Part shown: piece by piece, positions 55,966-64,000 of the stretch
Layout of the letters: each line of letters starts with the position of its first letter
Numbering within the stretch: position 1 is the first letter of the stretch
Source: Takakia lepidozioides
Taxonomy: Eukaryota; Streptophyta; Takakiopsida; Takakiales; Takakiaceae
Direction of reading: 5' to 3'
Assembly: GCA_030704615.1 (NCBI GenBank)
Contig: CM060733.1
Span: 49,228,001 to 49,292,000, forward strand
Length of the DNA stretch: 64,000 nt
The notes under the pieces: model-generated
The model's database searches: none
Told to the model about the DNA's origin: nothing
Seen by the model: the letters and a program-made list of their open reading frames with translations, nothing else
Made by a program: the position numbers and the translations under genes

Positions 55966-56870
55966 TCATTCTTGCTTGCTTGATGCATGCACGAGAACGC
56001 AAAGTAATGGGGGTGTTTGAGGCAGCCACAACTGCAGTTGAGGAGCAAGGCTTTTTACAAGGTAAAGGGGGATTGGAGGGGCAGCACCAGTCCAAGAGAC
56101 AAAAGAGGGACGCAATTGTAATGGCAGATCCACTTGCCACAATGAACCCTCACGACTATGTTTCCATAGCTCCTGCACAGGATGGGGTACAACAGCACAA
56201 TGAGCAGCTATTGATGGAAGCCCAAAGGGAGAAAGAAGTCACTTCAGTACTGCGGCCAACATAGCAAGCTGACCAAGTTGCGACCTTCTCTATGAAAACT
56301 CTGGCATGGTCGGAGATCCCATGGTACCAAAGATGCAGAGTCTGCCCAAGGAAATCCCTGTTGTGCAGGTTATGCCCAAACCTGTGGCGGAGGTTAAAGG
56401 GGTAAAGGGCAAGGGTACTGCAGCACATATGGAGGATGAGGTTGCTCAAGAAGAAGATCTTGTGGGATCCTGGCCTCATTGGTTTGTGAAACATCAAACT
56501 GTTGAGAATCAGGAAGAACATCAGCAGGTTTTCCATGAAGACCCACAGCAGGCCATGGTTATGAGTTCCATAAACCTATTGGGCACCTATTTCAAGACTC
56601 ATGTTCCTTCCACTCACTTGGCAACATTGCGGGAGGAGCTCAAGCAAGAGCTTGAGGCAAGGATTGTCACGGAGTGTGCAAACAAGGTGGATGTGGAGGC
56701 CAACCTTAAATTGCAGAAAGAGTTGGAGGACACTGAAGCTGCCCTACAGCTTGCGAATGAGAATTTAATTGAGGCGGGTCTTGAGCAGGAGAAGTTGCAT
56801 GAAGTGCATAAGCAGCAGCTATCACTAGAAGAGAAACCGGCTTTTTCCACGGGTATGCTCACACCTGGCA
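55966..56870 (+). pseudogene. Fragment of a gypsy-family extra ORF
   Basis: The plus strand encodes ARERKVMGVFEAATTAVEEQ, KRQKRDAIVMADPLATMNPHD, VGSWPHWFVKHQTVENQEEH, then a coiled coil with LATLREELKQELEAR and CANKVDVEANLKLQ, ending LHEVHKQQL. Each aligns with the extra ORF of gypsy-1 (for example QERKEMGVFEPETTAMEEQ) but at clearly lower identity. Frame changes near 56265 and stops break it. It is an older, diverged relative without LTRs in view. Confidence 0.8.
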
Positions 56871-58055
56871 CATTCCACGGCTTTTATCACGGGTCTGTAG
56901 AGTGAGCCAGGGTGTGGGTCAAAATATGCCCTAACTGTGGGGTGTCTCACATGTGATCCACACCCGAGGCAAGAACGGTGTGAAAACAGCCATGAGCGTG
57001 GCGGGAGTTGGCTTAGTTTACATGGCATGTTACACACATGTGTGAAATGGGACCATAGAATTTCCACATTGTGGTGTATGGGGAGTTTGAGAATGATGCC
57101 CTAGGAAAATGATCATGACTTCATGTTCATGTTTAGAAATCTGCATGATGGGCTACTAGCAAGTGAAGAATCACCCCTGCTACACCTCATTTTCAATCTC
57201 TACATTATGAAGTCTATACTGCCCTTGGTGAAATGAGCATGGGGATTGCATTCAAAGGTACCGGTGGCCCCGTTCCGTTGCAACCTATGACACAACTAGG
57301 ACTAACAGGCATAGGCATGATTTACACTTTTTGCCACAAATCACTTGCATCATCCTTACGTTGAACTCCTTGTTTATGTGACATGCTTGGACTTTGTCAT
57401 CTCACACATCAAAGAAAAAATCAGAATATTTTGAAAAAATCCATAGAATTTTAACAAGAGACCAAAAAAGAAACCCAGGTCTAGGTGGGTAGCATGGTGA
57501 GTCTCTATACAAGGTGATTTATTTTAAATTGTAAGTGGTTTCAACAACTTCATTAGCAACTCCACAATTATATTTTAAATTCATGTAAATTGAAATATAT
57601 AAATTAATATTAGATAGAAATAGTTGTTTTAACTACTCATTTCATGACTAGGAACCTTACCCAATAAATAAATTAACCAGGGCCTTTGTACCTTGTTATA
57701 CGTTTTGCACCCTAACATATATATATATAGCTAAAAATACCTTCACATAATTACATGGACCATATAATTATTTTATATAATGTCAGGGTGCAAAATGTTC
57801 AAAAACTTCAAAAGTTGGCTCGAATTTAGGGCTGTTAGGTCGCGGTGTGCAGGGCTGGGACTTAGCGTTTTTTGGGGTCCGGTCTTCTTAATGCCAGTGA
57901 TAGCAGGAACTCGAGGACAATGTGGTGAGGGCACCTTCTTCTTCGACCTATTTAAGCCTGTTTTGCCCTCTCAACAGACTCAGCCTTGAATTTGCAGCAC
58001 GGAGCAGAGCTGACATAAATTTTACCCTTCATGATGGTGGGACAACAGCCATGAG
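56871..58055. other. Gene-free, locally AT-rich stretch
   Basis: Includes an AT-rich part (57400-57780) with a short TA microsatellite at about 57716-57728. At 56830-57070 are words such as GGCTTTTTCCACGGG and GTGTGAAATGGGACC, similar to the CACTA subterminal region at 61080-61160, suggesting another CACTA remnant. No gene recognised. Confidence 0.45.
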
Positions 58056-58180
58056 TTTTCCAAGGATGCGAAGGGTGTGTTCGACAAAATTGTTGCCAAG
58101 ATGTGGTGTCGTGGAATGCAATGATCGCAGTGTGGTACGAAGGCTTTGGAGACATATGAGGAAATGATGCCGGACAGGTT
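58056..58180 (+). pseudogene. PPR motif remnant
   Basis: Reads AKGVFDKIVAK then DVVSWNAMIAVW with one frame change, followed by GFGD, matching the DAKGVFNTMAKRDVVSWSAML segment near 51880-51950. Only about one repeat remains, and it stops at the end of element D. Confidence 0.65.
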
Positions 58181-58186
58181 TAGGGA

Positions 58187-58275
58187 TGCCTCGGCGTGAG
58201 CGCAGCAGTGCTCACGCCACGTCAGCGGGCTCACTCCACGTCATCGAGCTTAAACGCCACGTCAACGCACGCCAA
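58187..58275. repeat. Subterminal repeats, probable left end of element D
   Basis: GGCGTGAGCGCAGCAGTGCTCACGCC is an inverted pair, followed by three CCACGTCA words with different spacers. Read outward from element D this ends GCGCTCACGCC. The far side of element C (15930-16085) has the same words. Confidence 0.5.
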
Positions 58276-59339
58276 GTAAGAAGCAGAGTGTATTTCCGCG
58301 GAAGAACACCCTCAACCGCGGAAACAAGTTGGACGAAATAATAAAAGGACGTGGTCATCCCCACCTGAAAGCAACAGATGAATGTAGGATGGATGAATGT
58401 AGAGTGGATGAAAAATATATGGATGTGTGGGAACAATGCAAGCAGGTGGATGAATGTGGGATGGATGTTGAATAATGGAAAACATTCTAGAATGGAGGAT
58501 GCATGAATACACAGTAGATGAATGCACAATGGATATGACATGAGTGTGAGGGGTTTGTGGGATGGATTCATGAAGATTGACATTTGAATCCAAGTGGATT
58601 GTTTGTTTCATTTTCTTTTCTGCCGGAACAACTGCAATGAGGCAAGGGAATTCAATCATTTCCGAATAGGATATAAACAGAACATTAAAAATGCGTAGTT
58701 CAGTCTGACTCAGAGTCGGTACAATGTATCACTGCGTCCTCTGCATCCAAGTCCAAGAATTTAAGATCTCCGGATCTACGATGGCTACTCCTGCGATCGG
58801 GCAATAAGAAGTCAAGGGATAGAGCCTCGGCCATTTGAAGTGCCATTAGCAGCTTTGAAGTTTGTCTAAACAGCATGAATCATGGGGAAACAATGGAGGG
58901 CCCTATGACCGTGGCGGTGCGGGATCCGTCGATGGAGTGATCGCACGGTCTGAAGAGGCCACGGTGACGGGGTCCCATCATTCATGGACCAAAAGGTGCA
59001 GCGTGCAATCGTCGCCAGCATGGGGACGCTCGAAAGCACAGCTGCAGAGTTGGGAGAGAGATGGCAGCGATCTAGTGGAGGGGGTGGTGTGTCAGCAGCC
59101 ATGCTGGAGGTAAAATGGGCATCACCCACATTGTGAGAATCGGAGATGATGGCATAGACAGGAAGCACAAAAGTGGAAAGGGGACTGTTGAAAATAGTCT
59201 CGGCACAAATGGGGGTTTCTCCTGAAGATCCATCGCTGCCGTTCCTGCAAGTCACAGCATGATAAAAGTTATTACTGCAAATTTGATGTCTGCGAAATTG
59301 AACAAGCACCCAAACTGGAATGACAATTCCATGGCCGAC
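58276..59339. other. 3' flank of the element D methyltransferase gene
   Basis: 58366-58560 is a degenerate minisatellite of GGATGAATGTAG and GATGGATG words. 58866-59245 is open on the minus strand (about 125 codons, TGDGSSGE-like start, Ser/Pro/His-rich) after a good acceptor (CTTGCAG at 59251-59245, minus), so it may be a last exon. My best splice join does not keep frame, so I left it out of the gene. Confidence 0.4.
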
Positions 59340-60945
59340 TTACTCACATGAAAAGTTGTTGTCGATCTGCTTATTCTCGGTATCCACATCATTTCTGATT
59401 TGAATTTGTTCAGTCTGTGTGCCAGACGTAGAGCCAGATACAAGAGGGAGGAGGACACTCTTGAATAGTTCGGTGTCGCCCTCCATGCCAAAAAGACTTC
59501 TCCCGCCAACCTTGTAAGCACGGTAAGTCGCATCTGCCAAGACAAAAAGCCTTAAGAAGGTTGTAGAGGATGCAAAATCGGATGCAAACTGGTAGACCTC
59601 GAAAATGGGAACAGAATTGAACCAACGAACCTGTGGATAGTGTGAGGTCGACCACCCTTGCAGAATGGTGGCTGCATGACTCCAAGAGCGTCTGCATGAA
59701 CGTTGGGGTTCTCTCCCTTGCACCTCTCCACGGAAACCCATCTGGTCTTTTGGCTGTCTGACTGGAGTGCATGAAATTGTAGAGCATGTCATCCACATGC
59801 GGTTCATATGGGGGGTTGATGAAACACCCCTGGTCGGAAATTTCAAAGCTGTGAACGGAGGATGGTGTTTTGGAGGTGTGCATCCTCCTCAGGCAGATTG
59901 CCTCAAACATCTTTGTCTGGCAAAGATGCAAGGTAGGGGTGAGACATGGAAATATTAAAGAAAGTTTGGCACAGGAAGGAACAGAACATGGACTGCAAAT
60001 GAAAACTACAATGGAATGTATTTATGATCATCGGTGATGGTGGTAGAGCAAGCCAGCAGAAACAACTGAAAAGACATAGGGAAACAGTACAGAGGAGGGC
60101 GGTGCCATACCAGCTGTCCAGGGCAACCACCTTTCAGAAAGTACAGGATGTTCACACAATTCCATGTCCTCATAATTTCAAACCCAGACGATTTCAGGTA
60201 TGATGCCAGTCCCCTACGACTATCCTTGTCACATGACTGGAAGAGCAAAAGCGTTCCTGCATCTGAAAGGAAATTATTGCAGAACCCGAATATCCAACTC
60301 CAGTAGTTCTCATCGAATCTGTTCCAGGATGGAGTCTTTCCCTTTGGAGGAACGTCGGGGACAGGCTGGCCGTCTGGGATGTCAAGGATGACCATGTCAG
60401 CGGCAAAGGTTTTTTGAACACCGCATACGAATGAGGGACCAGTGCTCACCTGCATCATACAGGTCCAATTAAAAACAAACAAAAATGAGGGTCCCAACAA
60501 AAACCAGCATCTACATTGGCATTGACAATTTCGAAAGTCCCATGTGAAGAAAAAGATTCTTACCAGATTAAGAAATGAAATCATGTTATCCCAAGTTGGT
60601 GATGGCACCCCCGAGTAACTTTTTCTCCGAGTCTCTATCATCACCAGCCATCCCTCATTCACAGTCTTGATCTGCCCTACCAAGTCCGCACGGGAAGGGT
60701 GTGGCTTGGCATCGAAAATGCATTCAATTGTGCGGGTGTACCTCCCAGCTGTCTTATCTTTCTCTTTGTCCTTCTCTTTGTCCTTCTCCTTGTCCTTCTC
60801 TTTCTCATTTTCTTTCTCTTTCTCCTTCCCCTTCTCCTTCTCCTTCTCCTTCTCCTTGGACTTCTCTTTCTCCTTAGTCTTCCCAGGTGACTTGGCTACT
60901 ACCTTCGGAGCCTTTGTATCTTTCACCTTGCGACCCCCTTCTTGC
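59340..60945 (-). pseudogene. Element D: ParB-family DNA methyltransferase, C-terminal part, 5' end cut by CACTA copy 2
   Basis: Proposed exons (minus): 60945-60563, 60449-60111, 59916-59632 and about 59539-59340. First exon: a Lys/Glu repeat tract (KEKEKEKEKGKEKEKENEKE type). Second: motif IV in ADMVILDIPDGQ (near 60370-60390), then PSWNRFDENYW and FLSDAGTLLLF. Third: TKMFEAICLRR and ERTPTFMQTLLESCS, with SAM motif I as VVDLTLSTG. Fourth: LFGMEGDTELF. All line up with exons 7-9 of the element A gene at modest identity, including the intron between motif I and the GMEGD strand. Motif I is degraded (LTLSTG for LTCGTG), but DIPDG is identical. The ParB-like part is lost because CACTA copy 2 starts at 60946. 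Transposon membership is inferred from similarity to A. Confidence 0.68.
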
Positions 60946-61028
60946 CACTAGAAGAAAAAATAGCTTTTTCCACGGCTTTTTTCACACTTTTTTCCGTGGA
61001 ATCCGCCCCAGTCCACACCTGCCGTGGG
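60946..61028 (+). repeat. CACTA terminal sequence
   Basis: CACTAGAAGAAAAAATAGC to ACACCTGCCGTGG, about 83 bases. The inverse occurs at 48508-48588. The preceding TGC (60943-60945) would be the 3-bp target copy. Confidence 0.85.
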
Positions 61029-61900
61029 TGTAAGAAACGACGAGTGCTTTCGGACACCCCGTGGACGGCCTGGCTCTCGGGTGGCCCTGTGGAAAAGTCC
61101 ACGGGTGGCTGAATCCACGGGTGGCCTTTTTCACGGGGTTCATGGCTTTTTCCACGAGCGACGTGTGCTTTGGCGAACACCGCCACGTGGATCGTAGATG
61201 TACAAAGGTGTGGACTTGTCCACACCTACGGGAAAACCATGCGACTGTCTGTCACCAGGGTTTCACGACATCTGGGCAACGGTGTGTGCAACACGTGTAT
61301 TTTTGTGGGGATGACACGTGTATGGAGACAAAGAGGCAATGTGCACTTATGTGGAGCGGACATCTGGCGTGGCATGTGGGTGTGAAAAAAGCCATTCGGT
61401 GTGAGACCATCCACTGGCTGTTTTCACAGCTTCAGCAAGTTTGGGGGCCACGTGTTCCATGGCAAACACCGCCACGTGGATCCTAAACGTACAAAGGGTG
61501 TGGACTTGTCCACATCTACGGGAAAATGATGCGACACCCTGTTACCTGGGCTTGACGACATGTGGGCAACGGTATGGGCAACGCGTGTATTTTGGAGAGG
61601 ACGGCACGTGGCGTAATCTGCATGGAGTGGGTGTGTAGTATTTTACTGCCTATACTGTAGGTCATTCCACATAGCCACAGGAGCATACCATAGTGGGTCT
61701 GAAATATTCTACTGCTGATGTTGTAGGTCATTCCACAAAAATGTGGAAGATGCCACAGGCAAGCTACGGTTGATTTCACATATTTGTGACGTCATGGTGT
61801 GCACAATTATTCCATAGGCATCATGATCATATCACAAATCGTGATACTGTCCACACTGTCAGTTTCACAGTCCATGTGAAATATGACTCATATACATAAA
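61029..61900. repeat. CACTA subterminal repeats
   Basis: Words GGCTTTTTCCACG and CCACGGGTGG recur. A segment of about 70 bases, GCCACGTGGATC through GTGTGGACTTGTCCACA, occurs at 61185-61255 and again near 61470-61535. Such arrays are the usual binding sites of TNPA-type proteins. Confidence 0.75.
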
Positions 61901-62197
61901 CACAATTCCAAAGCACCGCGGCAACAACCTGCTCATGACATGTACAATTGACTAAGCATGGCCAGAACAACAGAAAGAATGACCAGATGCAAGGGTGCTT
62001 CAAAGTTGGGTACGCCCTTCATTGCCCAAATAAAGTTTAGTCTGAACATGCAAGTATTGCAGAGTCTGCACTGCTCATCACAACCCCACAATGTACCCAA
62101 ATCCTACATTGATGCGCACAATCACGAAAAAAAGGTGAAATCGATATGAAGTGGCGTTCAGTCAAAATTGCCTTCAAATTGATGGTCCCCCACAACC
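61901..62197. other. TNPA 3' flank
   Basis: No gene. Sequence between the last TNPA exon and the subterminal repeats; likely 3' UTR. Confidence 0.4.
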
Positions 62198-64000
62198 TCA
62201 TGTTCGGGTCAGTTTGAGGAACTTGGCAGACCACAGGGCCGTGCTGCCTACAGTGTCACTGAGCATCACAATGGGAGGCCTAACATCATTGTTGGGGTAT
62301 GGTAGAGCAACATCTGCCCCATGTACTGATTCAACCGAGACAACATGATAATCGGCATGAACGACATAAGCCAGCCAGTCAGTCGACATGCCCAATATAT
62401 GGCCCACGCCTGCCTTCCGTTTGGGTGCATTGGGGTCAAACATTGTGACCTTGTCACCAACCTGAAACTGGGACAGCCAACACCACCAATGTGTGCCCTT
62501 GTCATTTGTTATGCACATGCAACAGTTATGGACAGGGAAAACGTGAGATGCCATCATATAGCCCTACAAACAAAATACGGATGTACTTCCACGAAGGAAA
62601 ACTTACAACAGGTGCCGGCGCTTTGAAGCTTCCCATACGGCTCCCATCAACGTTGCTGGCAGCAAGTCTTGCGGACTTCTTCCTCATCTTCACCGCAACA
62701 ATTTCCTTTGGTGGCTTCTGAATCAATAGAAACCCACACATGTACACAGAAGTCATGAACGGCCTGCAGGTATTGCATAATCGACTTGGAACAGCACAAG
62801 AATATAGGAACACGAGTACTTACCTTCCGTACAACGGCCAATTTTGTTGTTGAATCAATGTTCTTCCCTGCTCCAACAATAACCACTCCTGTGCCCTTAG
62901 CCCCTGCCCCTATGTCTTGGGCACTCTGTCTAAGTTCACTGCCGGTGTGATCCTCCACTACAGGCACTCCCTTCTCAATAAGGGGGGATAGGTCATCATT
63001 GGCACCATAATTAAGGCAAGGATCGTCACATGCCATGTTCTGAACTTTGTTCTCACCTGTGGCATCTTCTTCCACAATACTGCCCCCTTTCCTTTGTCCA
63101 CTGCCTCCACTGCTAGGAGGCTGCTCACCTGTACTTGTCATTTCCACAGTAGTCGCAGGTGGGACAACACCATGATCAGGGGGCAACAACTCACACACAA
63201 TGTTTGATGTTGATGGAGATTCATCCCTCGGCAGGTCCAAACCGAGCTTCGCTGCCAATGCCATGTTGAACTTGTCTGTCTTAGATACTGCAGCGGCAAA
63301 CATGGATTTCACTATCTGCAATTCCAATTTGTGCTCCATTGAGCTGGCCTCCATTGTATGTTTCCAGCCTTCCAAGCCATCAAGCTGAGAAGCCAATGCT
63401 CCAAGGCCCTGCCACAAAAAGAGTGCAAATACGATTCAATACATCTATCGCACTAGCCATGCGAGGTAATTTATTGGACAACAACACAGGAAGGCAAAAC
63501 CATAAATAATTGACAAGCACATCATTGCAACAAATGCAGGTGGGTTAGTTACTTACAGATCGGGTGGCCCCTGCTGAATCAGAACCATACCCCTTGTTGC
63601 TATTCTTGCTCCCCGAAATTTCGGATAGAAGTGGAGGACGACCACTTGTCTTAGCCTACACATGGACAGGATATGGGATATTAGTGCCATCCTCTAAGAG
63701 TAAGATACAAATGACAAGACACCTCACTACCTGAATATATTGGCAATGTCATGAGACAGGCAGATTTACCAGACATTCCTAAACGCCGCTAAGGCCACTG
63801 CGTCAGATCTCGAAGGGGCACCAACATGCCCTCGTGCATGCTTGCCATTATCACGACTCTTTTGCCATTCGGGCGTGTTCCAATGCCTCACTAATTCTGC
63901 CCAAGTCTTGTCCGCAACATAGTGGGGCTTAGGTTTGCCACGGGAGTACACTTTTCTAAACAGTTTGATGCGCTGGTATTTAATGACGCCTCCAATCTCA
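62198..64000 (-). CDS. CACTA copy 2 TNPA-like protein, C-terminal exons
   Basis: Minus exons: 64000-63775 (VYSRGKPKPHYV, TWAELVRHWNTPEWQKSRDN, ALAAFRNVW region), about 63656-63559 (KTSGRPPLLSEILGS), about 63415-62824 (GLGALASQLDGLEGWKHTME, GANDDLSPLIEKGV), about 62718-62611 (KPPKEIVAVKMRKKSARL) and about 62557-62198. The last exon has HWWCWLSQFQVGDKVTMFDP then VGHILGMSTDWLAYVVHADY, a small beta-rich C-terminal domain typical in position for plant TNPA-like proteins. Nearly identical to copy 1 (16729-20227) where both exist, so the copies are recent. No stop was noticed within these exons. It provides the uninterrupted sequence that dates the gypsy-2 insertion. The N-terminal exons lie right of base 64000. 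Confidence 0.75.

Larger units (their letters stand above)
60946..64000. mobile_element. CACTA copy 2 (left end and TNPA; continues beyond window)
   Basis: Begins with CACTAGAAGAAAAAA at 60946, the classical CACTA terminus. Then come subterminal repeats and TNPA on the minus strand, its 3' end facing this terminus. TNP2 is not in view and would lie to the right. The insertion cuts the element D methyltransferase gene. Confidence 0.85.

Noticed and set aside
60667-60951. Plus-strand frames of Ser/Phe or Leu/Phe repeats as membrane proteins
   Set aside because: Antisense of the Lys/Glu repeat tract in the element D methyltransferase gene.

Overview
The window reads as nuclear DNA of a streptophyte (plant-lineage) eukaryote. 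I favour a charophyte alga such as Chara, but this is inference. The support is spliced genes with GT-AG introns, plant-type CACTA (TNP2/TNPA) and MULE-like transposases, Ty3/gypsy retrotransposons with an Ogre-like layout, and land-plant-style PPR motifs. I see no rRNA, tRNA, CRISPR array or obvious host housekeeping gene. Almost everything is mobile DNA, nested several layers deep, and most of it is decayed.

Layout. 1-9982 is element A: a transposase N-terminus leaving on the minus strand, about 2.8 kb of GGCGCC-centred palindromes, then a ten-exon plus-strand gene whose product joins a ParB-like domain to a permuted DNA-methyltransferase fold. 9990-10667 is an LTR fragment. 10668-16085 holds element C, a broken MULE-type transposase with a possible divergent partner. 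16093-20227 is CACTA copy 1 (a TNP2 fragment and TNPA). It is split at 20228 by gypsy-2 (20228-28324), which is truncated inside reverse transcriptase. 28325-48500 is element B, a second copy of A: exon 1 of the methyltransferase gene, the palindrome array and a broken transposase, split by complete gypsy-1 (30885-44196, 5-bp target duplication). 48508-51016 has a CACTA terminus and a TNP2 pseudogene. 51800-54640 is a minisatellite made of PPR-gene fragments. 55966-56870 is a retroelement ORF fragment. 58187-60945 is element D, a second ParB-family methyltransferase gene. It is cut by CACTA copy 2 (60946-64000), which carries TNPA.

Main result. Elements A and B show that the SWIM/MULE-type transposase and the ParB-methyltransferase gene lie head to head in one transposon. 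They share a central palindrome array, and the far ends of the two genes carry the same outward-reading terminal sequence (CCGCTCATG repeats ending CATGAAATAGC). Elements C (transposase half) and D (methyltransferase half) look like a second family of the same system. The methyltransferase has an ordinary SAM-binding motif (DLTCGTG) but a non-canonical catalytic motif IV (DIPDG), which is identical in both families. The palindromes recur in an intron of the methyltransferase gene and downstream of the transposase, so they may be binding or modification sites for the element's own proteins. That last step is hypothesis.
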